The notes: a model not told the origin generated them from the sequence alone. Numbered from the stretch's first letter, positions 1-9,339 are shown. The stretch is 28,859 nt of DNA from DATLAN01 sp035527455 (GCA_035527455.1 DATLAN010000589.1:1-28859); one strand, 5' to 3'. Numbers and translations are program-made.

Positions 1-1
1 C

Positions 2-256
2 GCCGACGCGATGAACATCAAGGTCGTCAAGACCAACGTCGGCCAGGAGGCCGGTTCGCTGGGCGCGGCGGCGGTGGCCGCCGTGGGGGCCGGGCTGTGG
101 AGCGACTTCGGCAAAATCGACGAAGTCCACCAGGTCGAAAGCATCGCCCAGCCATCCGAGCAGGCCCGCGTGTACGAAAGGCTCCTGCCCATCTTCCGCC
201 ACGCCGCCGGTAGCCAGGCCCAACTCGGCGACATGCTGGCGGAGATAAAGTTATGA
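2..256 (+). CDS. FGGY-family carbohydrate kinase, C-terminal fragment (5' end outside window)
   Basis: Only the last 84 codons are present; the frame is already open at the window edge, so the start lies upstream. The segment EAGSLGAAAVAAVGAGLW matches the glycine/alanine-rich helix near the C-terminus of FGGY kinases (xylulokinase, glycerol kinase and relatives), which helps form the ATP pocket. The following stretch ending in YERLLPIFRHAA is the usual terminal helix. Such enzymes phosphorylate a sugar or polyol in the cytoplasm using ATP. Substrate cannot be decided from this piece; a xylulokinase-like enzyme is the most likely reading. The gene ends 40 bp before the next start and may belong to a sugar-catabolism operon lying to the left. 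Confidence 0.75.
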   Translation, partial: ADAMNIKVVKTNVGQEAGSLGAAAVAAVGAGLWSDFGKIDEVHQVESIAQPSEQARVYERLLPIFRHAAGSQAQLGDMLAEIKL

Positions 257-296
257 GTGGTTCCTGGATCGAGCCACGATTGGAAAGGGGTAAACG

Positions 297-2150
297 ATGA
301 ACTCTTTCAACGTGCTTGGTACGACCGCAGTAGGGTGCGTGCAACGCACCAACCGCAATATGCCATGGTGCGTTGCACGCACCCTACCAACCGTCTTGTT
401 GCTGACGGCGGCGATCGCTTCGTGCGGCGCCCCGGCGAGGGCGATCGACTACGAAAAGGCGGTGGCCGAAGCAAAGTACAAGGACGACTACGCCCGAAAG
501 CTGCTCGCCAAGGGAGCGGCGGCCCTGCCGGAGGCCATTGAAGGAACAACCCACTTGCACGACTTCCGGTATGCGTGCATGGACGTCTTGACGTTGATGG
601 GCGAATCGGCCCACCCCACCATCAAGAGGCTCCTCGCCTATGACGACGGCGTTTCCAGCGAGGACAGGCAGCGGCGCTTCCAACGAATGGACATGATCTC
701 GACGTTGGAGCAGATGGGCTACCTGGGTTCGCCGATGGCCGGCGAGCTGCGCGAGATTGCCCGACGCGAGAACGACTTCGTCGCCTTCACGGCCGTAGAA
801 ACACTGGTCCACGTCGGCAGCGACCGTCCCGAGGCCGCGAAGTTGTTGTGCGAGGTATTCGAGCGGGGAGTCGAGGTGCCGTCGCTGGCAAATCTCTCCG
901 AACCGTTCAGGGTGTTGGGTCCGGATGCGGCGCCGGCGATCGTCCCGTTGAAGCAATACCTCAAGGCACACCCGGATCAGCAGTGGAGCGACTGGGACAT
1001 TGCCGCTCTGTGCCGAGTCGGGCCGGCCGCGGCGCCGCTGGCCCCCGAGGTGCTAGCCTGGCTCGAGAAGGTCGACCGCAGTCCTTCGCTGGAGTTCCCC
1101 ATACGTTTCTTCGCTTCGCTGGGGCCTGAAGCGAAGCCGTATCTCGCCGAGGTTCAGAAGGCGGTTATGGCCAAGAATCCGCAAGCGGACGAAGTGCTGA
1201 GGTGCCGGTTGATGGTCGCTTGCGTGGAGGGGCGTCCGGCGTCGATCGTGCCCGAGTTGAAAGAGATCGCGCCCATTTGTCTTGACGAGAACCATCCCCA
1301 GCACGTGCGGCTGGGGGCCCAGGGGGTCAATCTCGCCTTCATTTCCTGGTGTACCGAGATGATCGCTTACCACCATCCGCAGGTTGCCGCCCAGCTCGTG
1401 CCGGTGTTGGCCCGGGGAATCAAGGCCCGGCAGTTCACGTCCATTTCCACGAAGGTACTCAGCGAGATGGCCCCATGGGCCGGGGGCGGATTCGACGCCG
1501 TCCTCGAGGTCCTCGAAACGGGGCCAACGCCCGAATACTCCTTCTCGCCATGGGACTTCAAACCCGTGGTGCGCGCCAGCGGCGAATTGGCACGCTACGA
1601 CCCGCGGATCCTCGCGGCGTTGGAGAAACTGGCCGAGAGCGACCCGTATCTGGAGATCCGCGTGGAGGCCATGAAGGCAGTGGCCTATGCGAAGGCGCTG
1701 GGGCCGAAGAGCGTGGTCGCAGTGCCCAAGCCGGAGCCGCCGCCCGTCTCCCCACCGCCGTCCGTGCCGGAGCCACCACCAGGATCGCCCGCCACGCCCG
1801 TACGGCCGCCGGAACCCCCTACGACACCCGTACGTCCGCCGGAAGTTTCCGCCCAACCGGGCACGGCCGCCGATGCGATTCCCGGCTACGAGGTCCTCTC
1901 GCACACGAAGACCGAGACGACTTTGCAGGCGAAGGTCCTGGTGGAAACGCCCGGCGGCCGGCTGCCCACGGACGGTCAGTTGCAGGAGATCTGGCAGCGT
2001 CTGAGCAAGTACACGCCGCTCGAGCTGCGGATATTCTTCTATGCGCCGAAGATGGACCCGCGCAGGTCCTGCTGGGCCGTCGTCGGTCCCGACGAAACGG
2101 GCGGGCTGCAGGTCCGCCGTTTTGACGATCGCTTGCCCGAGGGCCAGTGA
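297..2150 (+). CDS. Secreted HEAT-like repeat protein with proline-rich linker
   Basis: 617 residues. The ATG at 297 is preceded by a good Shine-Dalgarno (GGAAAGGGG, 282-290, 6-nt spacing), which favours it over the in-frame ATG at 360. Residues about 33-50 (VLLLTAAIASCGAPARA) look like the hydrophobic core and cleavage region of a signal peptide; IASC could also be a weak lipobox. Residues about 60-470 are alpha-helical repeats of HEAT/PBS-lyase type, for example MAGELREIARRENDFVAFTA followed by LVHVGSD. A proline-rich linker with near-duplicate TPVRPPEP and TPVRPPEV units (about 478-520) joins an unrecognised C-terminal domain of about 90 residues. Probably an exported scaffold; no enzymatic motif seen. 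A 22-bp inverted repeat lies between the start codon and the hydrophobic core and lengthens the n-region. Confidence 0.8.
   Translation: MNSFNVLGTTAVGCVQRTNRNMPWCVARTLPTVLLLTAAIASCGAPARAIDYEKAVAEAKYKDDYARKLLAKGAAALPEAIEGTTHLHDFRYACMDVLTLMGESAHPTIKRLLAYDDGVSSEDRQRRFQRMDMISTLEQMGYLGSPMAGELREIARRENDFVAFTAVETLVHVGSDRPEAAKLLCEVFERGVEVPSLANLSEPFRVLGPDAAPAIVPLKQYLKAHPDQQWSDWDIAALCRVGPAAAPLAPEVLAWLEKVDRSPSLEFPIRFFASLGPEAKPYLAEVQKAVMAKNPQADEVLRCRLMVACVEGRPASIVPELKEIAPICLDENHPQHVRLGAQGVNLAFISWCTEMIAYHHPQVAAQLVPVLARGIKARQFTSISTKVLSEMAPWAGGGFDAVLEVLETGPTPEYSFSPWDFKPVVRASGELARYDPRILAALEKLAESDPYLEIRVEAMKAVAYAKALGPKSVVAVPKPEPPPVSPPPSVPEPPPGSPATPVRPPEPPTTPVRPPEVSAQPGTAADAIPGYEVLSHTKTETTLQAKVLVETPGGRLPTDGQLQEIWQRLSKYTPLELRIFFYAPKMDPRRSCWAVVGPDETGGLQVRRFDDRLPEGQ
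330..387. repeat. REP-like perfect 22-bp inverted repeat inside a signal-peptide coding region
   Basis: Left arm 330-351 (GTAGGGTGCGTGCAACGCAC then CA) and right arm 366-387 are exact reverse complements around a 14-nt loop. The arms translate into the cysteine- and arginine-containing N-terminal segment of the 297-2150 product. The shape (short, GC-rich, perfectly palindromic, no coding purpose of its own) fits a dispersed REP/MITE-like element rather than a terminator, because translation proceeds through it. Confidence 0.85.
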
Positions 2151-2160
2151 ACCCTATAGT
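2133..2160 (+). promoter_or_regulatory. Candidate sigma70-type promoter for the ABC exporter
   Basis: TTGCCC (2133-2138), a 16-nt spacer and TATAGT (2155-2160) lie just ahead of the ATG at 2172. Initiation 6-8 nt after the -10 box would give a transcript with almost no leader. No Shine-Dalgarno is visible before 2172, which fits a short-leader or leaderless message. The -35 match is weak, so this is tentative. Confidence 0.35.
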
Positions 2161-2171
2161 ATTCCTTTGTC

Positions 2172-2843
2172 ATGACGCAACTACTTGTCGAAAACGTCAG
2201 CAAGGAGTTCCCCACCCGGGGCGAGCCGCTGGTGGTGCTGCGCGACGTGTCGCTGGAACTTGGGCAGGCGGAAAACGTGGCGATTGTCGGTCCCAGCGGG
2301 TCGGGCAAGAGCACGCTGCTGAGCATCATCGGCACGCTGGAGCCGCCCAGCGAAGGCCGGGTGGTCCTCGACGGCCAGGACCCGGCCGAGCTGGACGAGC
2401 CGGCGCTGGCCGCCTTCCGCAACCGCCGGATCGGTTTCGTCTTCCAGGACCATTATCTGCTGCCGGCCTGTTCGGTCCTGGAAAACGTGCTGATCCCCAC
2501 GGTCGCCCAAGGCCCCACGAGCCCGCAGAGTGTCGAGCGGGCCCATATGCTGCTGGATCGAGTCGGGTTGAACGATCGGCTCACGCACCGCCCGGCGGAG
2601 CTTTCCGGCGGCGAACGCCAGCGGGTGGCGTTGGCCCGGGCGCTGATCAACCAGCCGCTGCTGCTGCTGGCCGACGAGCCGACCGGCAACCTCGACCGCA
2701 CCACCGCCGAGCGGATCGCCCGACTGATGCTCGACCTGCAACAGCAGGAACAGATGATGCTGATCGTCGTCACCCACAGCGAGCGCTTAGCCGGGCTGAT
2801 GAGTCGACAACTCGAACTGGAGGAGGGGAAGTTGGAGGAATGA
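2172..2843 (+). CDS. ABC transporter ATP-binding protein, LolD/MacB/YbbA type
   Basis: 223 residues, the normal length for this family. Visible motifs are Walker A GPSGSGKST (residues 40-48), the Q-loop in FVFQDHYLLPACSVLENV, the signature LSGGERQRVALARAL, Walker B with the D-loop LLLLADEPTGNLD, and the switch histidine in IVVTHS. The sequence FVFQ..YLLP..SVLENV is typical of ATPases that drive FtsX-like permeases in lipoprotein release, macrolide or peptide export and related mechanotransmission. Cytoplasmic, bound to the permease encoded immediately downstream. The substrate is unknown. The start is the first ATG of the frame that gives a standard N-terminus (MTQLLVENVSKEF). Confidence 0.93.
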   Translation: MTQLLVENVSKEFPTRGEPLVVLRDVSLELGQAENVAIVGPSGSGKSTLLSIIGTLEPPSEGRVVLDGQDPAELDEPALAAFRNRRIGFVFQDHYLLPACSVLENVLIPTVAQGPTSPQSVERAHMLLDRVGLNDRLTHRPAELSGGERQRVALARALINQPLLLLADEPTGNLDRTTAERIARLMLDLQQQEQMMLIVVTHSERLAGLMSRQLELEEGKLEE

Positions 2844-2917
2844 CGAATGACTAATGACGAATGACGAATGCCGAGGCAGCAAAACCCTTTCGTCATTCGT
2901 CATTCGTCATTCGTCCT
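2841..2917. repeat. Heptanucleotide repeat, inverted pair (TGACGAA type)
   Basis: Left arm: TGACGAA, TGACTAA, TGACGAA, TGACGAA and a degenerate TGCCGAG (2841-2875). Right arm: TCGTCAT three times and TCGTCCT (2890-2917). The arms pair over 24 bp (2844-2867 with 2890-2913) with one mismatch. The element begins at the stop codon of the ATPase gene and fills the gap to the permease gene. The period is exactly 7 bp. Confidence 0.9.
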
Positions 2918-2938
2918 TCACAACTGTGTCATCGCGCC

Positions 2939-5900
2939 ATGTCCCTTCTCCGTCTGATCATCGCGTCGCTGATTCACCATTGGCGCACCAACCTCGCCGT
3001 GGCCGGAGGCGTGGCGGCGGGGACGGCCGTGTTGACCGGCGCGCTGCTGGTGGGCGACTCGATGAAAGGGAGTTTGCGACGGCTGACAGTCGAGCGATTG
3101 GGGCCGATCGAGGAGATCCTGCTGGTCGATCGGTTCTTTCGCGAAGACCTGACCGAGGAGTTGGCCGCCTCGCAGCAGTTCAAGGAACGCTTCACCGCGG
3201 CCGTGCCGGTGATCTTTCTCAACGTCAGTCTGGAAAACGTCGAGGAGAAGGACCGCCGGCCCACCCATCGCGTCAACCTGCTGGGATGCGATGACCGTTT
3301 CTGGAAACACGTCGGCAATGGCCGGGTTCCTGCGGTGGCCGAGCAGTACGCAGACGTTTCGCCGCGACAACGCATCGTCCTCAGCCGGCCGCTGGCCGAC
3401 GCCTTGGACGTCGAGGAGGGCGACTGGGTCATCGTGCGCATGGGAAGCGTCACGGGAATTCCGGCCGAGAGCCTTTTGGGCGAGGACGTGGAGACGGTCG
3501 AGTTCACCCGGCGCCGCGTCGTGGCGATCATCTCGGCCGACGGGCCGGGCCGCTTCAGCCTGCGGCCCAGCCAGCAATTGCCGCTGAACGCCTACGTACC
3601 GCTGTCCGCGCTGCAGAGGACGCTGGGGCTGCCGGACGGCCGGGTCAACGCCTTGTTGGTCACCGGCCGGCGCGCCGATGCCGAGTTGCCGCCGGAGAAG
3701 AATCATGAAGTGCTCCAGGGACTGTTGAAGCCCTCGCTGGACGATTACGGCCTTCAAGCCGAGAAGACCGATCGGGGGCCGCTGAGCTACTTCAACATCA
3801 CCTCGGACCGCGTGTTTCTGACCAACGCCGTCGAGGGCGAGATCGCCCGGGCGTTGACGGGCGTCGAATTCCAGCCGGCCTTGACCTACCTGGCCAACAA
3901 GATCGACGTGAAACCGGCCGATCCCAGCGTCGAGCCTCGCGACGAAAGAAGCGGAATCCCCTACTCCACGATCACGGCCATCGAGTTTGCGCAGGAGCCG
4001 CCGTTGGGGCCGTTTCGCAGCAGCCTGCACGGAGCGGCTCCGCTTCGACCGCTTGGCGATCGGCAGGAGGAGAAGGAGAACTCGATTGTCCTGAACCGCT
4101 GGGCGTGGGACGATCTCGATAAGCCGCAGCCGAGCGCGACGATCTACGTGCGGTATTTCCTGCCGGAGAGCACGCACGGCGAGCCTCAGGAGCGAGAAGA
4201 GCCGTTCACGCTGGCCGACGTGGTCGATCTGGACGGTGCGGCTGCCGATCCCGATCTGACGCCCACCGTACCCAAGGTCACCGACCAGGATTCGCTGGCC
4301 GATTGGCAGCCGCCGTTCGAGCCGTTTTATTGGGAGTGGCTCCGCGACGACGGCAAGCCGGGCGACGAAAGCCACAAGGACGAAGACTATTGGACCGCAC
4401 ACAAGGCCACGCCGAAAGCCTTCGTCTCGCTGGCCGCCGGAAGGAAGCTGTGGGGAAGCCGGTTCGGGCAGACTACGTCGATTCGCGTGCGGCCCGACGG
4501 CATGACCCTCGATGAATTGAAGGAAAGGCTTCTCCGCGGCCCCCATGCCATCCGCCCGGCCGCGATGGGCTTCGCGTTCCAGCCGGCCAAACGGCAGGGA
4601 CTCGAGGCGGCCCGGGGCACCACCGACTTCAACGTCCTCTTCCTGGCCTTCAGCTTCTTCGTGATCGCGGCCGCCGTGATGCTCGTGGCGCTGTTGTTCC
4701 GGCTGGGGATCGAGCAACGGGCCGGCGAACTGGGCGTCCTGGCGGCCGTGGGCTTCACCCGGCGCCGCATCGGCCGGCTGCTGGCGGTCGAAGGGCTCGC
4801 GGTCGCCACGCTGGGGAGTCTCTTGGGCGTGCCGGCCGGACTCGGATACGCGGCACTGATGGTCCACGGACTGCAAACCTGGTGGGTCGATGCGGTCGTT
4901 ACGCCTTTCTTGAGTCTCTACGTCACCTGGCCGAGCCTCCTCGTCGGTTTTGCCAGCGGCGTGCTCGTCGCCCAGTTGACCATCCTCTGGACCGTGTGGC
5001 GCACCCGGCACGTCGCCCCGCGGCAACTGCTGGCCGGAGAAATCGTGCCGCCGAGCGGGCAGATCGGGGCGCGTCCTCGCCTGGCCCGCAAGCTTGCCTG
5101 GGGGACGTTCCTTGCGGCGATTGTCCTAGGCTTGCTCGCCGCAACCGTCGCCGAGGAAATGCGAGCGGTGGCCTTTTTCGCCGCCGGGGCCATGGTGCTG
5201 GCCGCGTGCCTGACGCTCGTGTGGATCCGACTGAAGTCTGGCACTACGGGCCCGGCCGTCGTCGCCGGACGTGGAAACCTCCTGCGGATCGCCCTGCGCA
5301 ACGCCGCGAGAAATCCCGGCCGCAGCACGCTGACGATCGGACTGGTCGCGTCGGCTTCCTTCCTGATCGTTGCCGTCAGCGCCTTCCGACTCGATCCCGT
5401 CCGATGGACGCCGAAGCTGCAAAGCGGCAACGGCGGATTCGCCCTGGTGGCCGAAAGCGATCAACCGATCTACGAAGACCTCAACGCGCCGGCCGGTGTT
5501 TCGCTGGCGAAAGGTACGAAAACGATCGCCCTGCGCGTCAACGCGGGCGACGACGCCAGTTGTCTGAACCTCTACAAGCCGACCCAGCCGCGCATCCTGG
5601 GCGTGCCCGAGGCGATGATCGCCCGCGGCGGATTCGCCTGGGCCGGCTCGTCGGCCGCAACGCCCGAACAACGCGAGAATCCCTGGCTGCTCCTGGAAGA
5701 ATCGCTCGACGACGAGGCCGGCGACACCGACGCCACGCCGACGGTGCCGATGGTCATCGAGAAGAACACGGCGACTTACTCGCTGCACCTCGGGTTCAAC
5801 CCGTTGGGCAAGACCTACGAGGTGACCGACGGCCGGGGGAAGACGCTGCGTCTGAAGATCGTCGGGCTCCTCTCCGGCAGTCTCTTCCAGGGCGAGTTGC

Positions 5901-6469
5901 TGATTTCCGAGTCGGCCCTGCTGCGCCACTTCCCCGACGTGAGCGGCTACCGGTTCTTTCTGACCGAGACCCCGCCCGGCCAATCCGATTCCGTACAGAA
6001 AACCCTGGAAGACGAATTCCGCGACTACGGCTTCACGGCCGAGCCGACCGGCCGCCGGCTGGACCGGTTCCTGGCCGTGCAGAACACTTATTTGCTGACA
6101 TTTCAGAGTCTCGGCGGACTGGGCCTCTTGCTGGGCACGTTCGGGCTGGCGACCGTCCAGTTGCGCAACGTCCTTCAGCGCCGCGGCGAACTGGCCCTGC
6201 TGCGTGCCGCCGGGTTCCGCCGCTTCACGTTGGCCAACATGGTGATGCTGGAAAACGGCGTGCTGCTCTGCGCCGGGCTGGGCAGCGGCGTGCTGGCCGC
6301 CCTGGTCGCCGTGTTGCCGCACTGGCTCACCGGCGGCGCGGCCATACCGGGCGTTTCGCTTGCGGCGATGCTCGCGGCCGTGTTGCTCGTCGGCCTGATC
6401 ACCGGCCTGGCCGCCGTCCGCGCCGTCCTGACCGCCCCGCTTCTGGCCGCACTGCGCCGAGAGCGCTGA
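2939..6469 (+). CDS. ABC transporter permease with two FtsX-like modules (fused, about 10 membrane spans)
   Basis: 1176 residues from the ATG at 2939. An upstream in-frame ATG at 2861 exists, but its 26 extra residues are just the translation of the heptamer repeat, and MSLLRLIIASLIHHW is a normal permease N-terminus. Predicted spans: about 13-35; a triplet at about 565-590, 614-640 and 660-685; 718-740 and 742-765; 796-816; and a C-terminal triplet at about 1050-1078, 1101-1130 and 1137-1163. Motifs RAGELGVLAAVGFTRRRI and RRGELALLRAAGFRRFTL mark the coupling helices of the two FtsX units. Large extracytoplasmic domains lie between spans 1 and 2 and before the last triplet. The layout resembles E. 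coli YbbP, in which one chain supplies both permease halves, but this protein is longer. It partners the ATPase at 2172-2843. Confidence 0.88.
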   Translation: MSLLRLIIASLIHHWRTNLAVAGGVAAGTAVLTGALLVGDSMKGSLRRLTVERLGPIEEILLVDRFFREDLTEELAASQQFKERFTAAVPVIFLNVSLENVEEKDRRPTHRVNLLGCDDRFWKHVGNGRVPAVAEQYADVSPRQRIVLSRPLADALDVEEGDWVIVRMGSVTGIPAESLLGEDVETVEFTRRRVVAIISADGPGRFSLRPSQQLPLNAYVPLSALQRTLGLPDGRVNALLVTGRRADAELPPEKNHEVLQGLLKPSLDDYGLQAEKTDRGPLSYFNITSDRVFLTNAVEGEIARALTGVEFQPALTYLANKIDVKPADPSVEPRDERSGIPYSTITAIEFAQEPPLGPFRSSLHGAAPLRPLGDRQEEKENSIVLNRWAWDDLDKPQPSATIYVRYFLPESTHGEPQEREEPFTLADVVDLDGAAADPDLTPTVPKVTDQDSLADWQPPFEPFYWEWLRDDGKPGDESHKDEDYWTAHKATPKAFVSLAAGRKLWGSRFGQTTSIRVRPDGMTLDELKERLLRGPHAIRPAAMGFAFQPAKRQGLEAARGTTDFNVLFLAFSFFVIAAAVMLVALLFRLGIEQRAGELGVLAAVGFTRRRIGRLLAVEGLAVATLGSLLGVPAGLGYAALMVHGLQTWWVDAVVTPFLSLYVTWPSLLVGFASGVLVAQLTILWTVWRTRHVAPRQLLAGEIVPPSGQIGARPRLARKLAWGTFLAAIVLGLLAATVAEEMRAVAFFAAGAMVLAACLTLVWIRLKSGTTGPAVVAGRGNLLRIALRNAARNPGRSTLTIGLVASASFLIVAVSAFRLDPVRWTPKLQSGNGGFALVAESDQPIYEDLNAPAGVSLAKGTKTIALRVNAGDDASCLNLYKPTQPRILGVPEAMIARGGFAWAGSSAATPEQRENPWLLLEESLDDEAGDTDATPTVPMVIEKNTATYSLHLGFNPLGKTYEVTDGRGKTLRLKIVGLLSGSLFQGELLISESALLRHFPDVSGYRFFLTETPPGQSDSVQKTLEDEFRDYGFTAEPTGRRLDRFLAVQNTYLLTFQSLGGLGLLLGTFGLATVQLRNVLQRRGELALLRAAGFRRFTLANMVMLENGVLLCAGLGSGVLAALVAVLPHWLTGGAAIPGVSLAAMLAAVLLVGLITGLAAVRAVLTAPLLAALRRER

Positions 6470-6472
6470 GTG

Positions 6473-6656
6473 GAAAATGGGGACTGGCTCCGAGCCGCAA
6501 ATGGTGTGGAAGTTGCCGAAAAACGCTCCCGGCTCGGTGCCTGTCCCCTTTTTCCACGGGGACTCGGAGTCACCGCCCGAAAAAGGGGACAGGCACCGTC
6601 GGCCAGCCGAAATAGCACTGGAAAACCGTACCTCGACGGAGCCAGTCCCCATTTTC
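6473..6656. repeat. Nested pair of perfect 20-bp inverted repeats (REP/BIME-like)
   Basis: Outer arms: GAAAATGGGGACTGGCTCCG at 6473-6492 and its exact reverse complement at 6637-6656. Inner arms: CGGTGCCTGTCCCCTTTTTC at 6535-6554 and its exact complement at 6579-6598. Both arm types share a GGGAC core beside an A/T run, so they are related. A further 8-bp inverted pair (6490-6497 with 6530-6537) links outer and inner units. The element occupies nearly the whole gap after the permease gene. It might act as a transcription block or an mRNA-stability structure; no transposase lies nearby. Confidence 0.88.
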
Positions 6657-6696
6657 GGGCTCCCGCATTTGCAGTTCGAATGAGGTAAAGTACACC

Positions 6697-7119
6697 ATGC
6701 ACACACTCATTGCCACACCCGTCCTGCTGCTGACGCTCGTGGTCTCCGAGCCGGCTGGCGTCGACATGGAGATTCGCGTCGGCGGATCGAGTTGGGCGAC
6801 CATCGACGACGACGGGACGATTCGGATCGGCGGGTCCTCGGTCGGCAAGTTCGAGTCCGACGGTACCGTGCGGAAGTCGGGCAACTCCATCGGAGAAGTC
6901 GAATCCGACGGCACCATTCGTCTCGGCGGCAGCTCGATCGGAAAGATCCAGCCCGACGGGGTCATTCGCAAATCGGGGACCCAGATCGGCCGCATCGACT
7001 CCGACGGAACCATCCGCAAGGGCGGCTCTTCCTGGGGTCGGGCCTCCCGTTGCGACGACCAGGATCGCCGACGGGCCGTAACCGCCGTGCTCGTGTTCTT
7101 CCGCTCGGATTTCTTCTGA
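6697..7119 (+). CDS. Small exported protein of 16-residue beta repeats (beta-flower-like)
   Basis: 140 residues. ATG 6697 has a GAGG motif (6682-6685) upstream. A short hydrophobic N-terminus (LIATPVLLLTLVV) suggests export. Residues 37-116 are five consecutive 16-residue units of the form xSDGTIRxGGSSIGKI, preceded by a partial unit at 25-36. Each unit has two short beta strands with an Asp-Gly turn, like the small beta-flower proteins in which four or five such units close into a ring. The last 24 residues are basic and then hydrophobic (AVTAVLVFFRSDFF). No catalytic residues are evident. The DNA copies are diverged, so the repeat is ancient and under protein-level selection. Role unknown; the fold assignment is inference from the repeat pattern. 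Confidence 0.75.
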   Translation: MHTLIATPVLLLTLVVSEPAGVDMEIRVGGSSWATIDDDGTIRIGGSSVGKFESDGTVRKSGNSIGEVESDGTIRLGGSSIGKIQPDGVIRKSGTQIGRIDSDGTIRKGGSSWGRASRCDDQDRRRAVTAVLVFFRSDFF

Positions 7120-7152
7120 ACGCCCCCCCGATGGCAGGTCCGTGGCGGCGGT

Positions 7153-7181
7153 TTGCATCCGCGCCCGTTTTCTACTAACAT
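7153..7181 (+). promoter_or_regulatory. Candidate promoter for the MoxR/VWA cluster
   Basis: TTGCAT (7153-7158), a 17-nt spacer and TAACAT (7176-7181) lie in the 158-bp gap ahead of the moxR-like gene, leaving a leader of about 90 nt. The leader holds a short imperfect hairpin (7196-7204 with 7226-7234). Both boxes match consensus only partly. Confidence 0.3.
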
Positions 7182-7277
7182 GGCGGGGGTGAGACCCGGT
7201 GGGGTAACCGTCAACGACCTGGATGCCCCGCCGGTCGCCATTTCGCACCAGGGCTGTCGCCATCGGAGGAGCAAGAA

Positions 7278-8285
<1,008 letters not shown>

Positions 8286-8290
8286 TCATA

Positions 8291-8384
8291 GTAGCCGTCT
8301 CGCTCCGCGAGACGAAGCTCATCTCGCGGAGCGAGATGGCCACAATGAAGAGAAGCCCATCTCGCGGAGCGAGATGGCCACAAT
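8291..8384. repeat. REP-like element, copy A (core CTCGCGGAGCGAG)
   Basis: Three copies of an imperfect palindrome: CTCGCTCCGCGAG at 8300-8312 in one orientation, then two direct 27-bp copies at 8320-8346 and 8358-8384 containing CTCGCGGAGCGAG in the other. It fills the gap between the moxR-like and DUF58 genes. The same family recurs at 16999-17104 in the same gene cluster. Confidence 0.88.
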
Positions 8385-8387
8385 AAC

Positions 8388-9299
8388 ATGAGCACGCAAC
8401 TGAAGAGCCGGTTCCTCGATCTGCGGGCGCTGACGGCGCTGGAGCACATGCGCTTCACCACGCGGCACCGCATCGAAGGGGCCTACAGCGGCCGCCACCA
8501 GTCGCGTCAGCAAGGCGGGGCGGGCGAGTTCGTCGATTTCCGCGAATACTCCGGCAGCGAGGACCTCCGACGCCTCGACTGGAAGGTGCTCGCCCGAACC
8601 GGAAAGGCCTTCATCCGCCTGCACCAGGACGAAACGAACCTGATCTGTACTTTGGCGATCGACGCCAGCGGCTCGATGGTCTTCGGCGCCACCGGCCGGC
8701 GGGGCACGTCGGGCTCGAAACTGGAGTACGTGCAGTACCTGGCCACGGCGCTGAGCCACGTGATCACCCACGGCCAGGACCAGGTGGGGCTGGCCGTGCT
8801 GGACCACCGCCTGCGGGAGTCGATTCCGCCGGGTGGAACCATGGCGCACGTCGGCCGCGTCCAAGAGGTGATCGAGAACCTCGTCACGCAGCCGGCCACC
8901 GAGATGGCGCCCGGGCTGCGCGATCTGTTCGAGCGCTGCCCGCGGCGGGGCGTGCTGATGTTGATGAGCGATTTCCTGATGGAAGACCTGGAAGCGACGT
9001 TCGCGGCCTTGCGGCTCTTCCGCCACCGCAATTGGGAGGTGGTCGTTTTGCACCTCGTCCACACCGACGAGGAGCGGCTCCCCGACGGCGTGGCCTATCG
9101 TTTCGAGGGCATGGAAGGCGAAGGCCGGGTCGACTGTTCGCCGGCCGAGATCCGCGCGGCGTACCGGCAGCGTTTCGGGGCCCATTTGGCCATGGTCCGC
9201 CAACTGGCCCTGGCCGCCGGCTGCGACTACCGCCGCGTGTCGACAGCGATACCGTATTTGCGGACGTTGGGAGGATTTCTCGTAGAGAGGGCGGGATGA
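8388..9299 (+). CDS. DUF58 / VWA-like protein
   Basis: 303 residues. The DUF58 hallmark is FVDFREYSGSEDLRRLDWKV, followed by ARTGKAFIRLHQDE. A von Willebrand A-type fold follows with the MIDAS-like motif DASGS at residues 92-96. No membrane span or signal peptide is seen, so it is probably cytoplasmic. It lies directly after the MoxR ATPase, the standard gene order, and the two products are expected to work together. No clear Shine-Dalgarno is visible because a REP-like element abuts the start codon by 3 bp. Confidence 0.93.
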   Translation: MSTQLKSRFLDLRALTALEHMRFTTRHRIEGAYSGRHQSRQQGGAGEFVDFREYSGSEDLRRLDWKVLARTGKAFIRLHQDETNLICTLAIDASGSMVFGATGRRGTSGSKLEYVQYLATALSHVITHGQDQVGLAVLDHRLRESIPPGGTMAHVGRVQEVIENLVTQPATEMAPGLRDLFERCPRRGVLMLMSDFLMEDLEATFAALRLFRHRNWEVVVLHLVHTDEERLPDGVAYRFEGMEGEGRVDCSPAEIRAAYRQRFGAHLAMVRQLALAAGCDYRRVSTAIPYLRTLGGFLVERAG

Positions 9300-9339
9300 G
9301 GTTGGAGGAGATCGGCGGGAAGGGGAATCGATTTCGACG

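Noticed and set aside
257..541. A 94-codon plus-strand frame overlapping the start of the HEAT-like gene
   Set aside because: It overlaps the supported gene at 297, has an arginine-rich composition typical of an out-of-frame reading, and lacks a ribosome site.
2890..2935. Rho-independent terminator between ATPase and permease genes
   Set aside because: The stem is AT-rich heptamer repeat with no T-run, and the two genes must be co-expressed as one transporter.
6535..6598. Insertion sequence remnant with terminal inverted repeats
   Set aside because: Only 24 bp lie between the inner arms and 144 bp between the outer arms, with no transposase fragment and no obvious target duplication; a REP/BIME-like element fits better.
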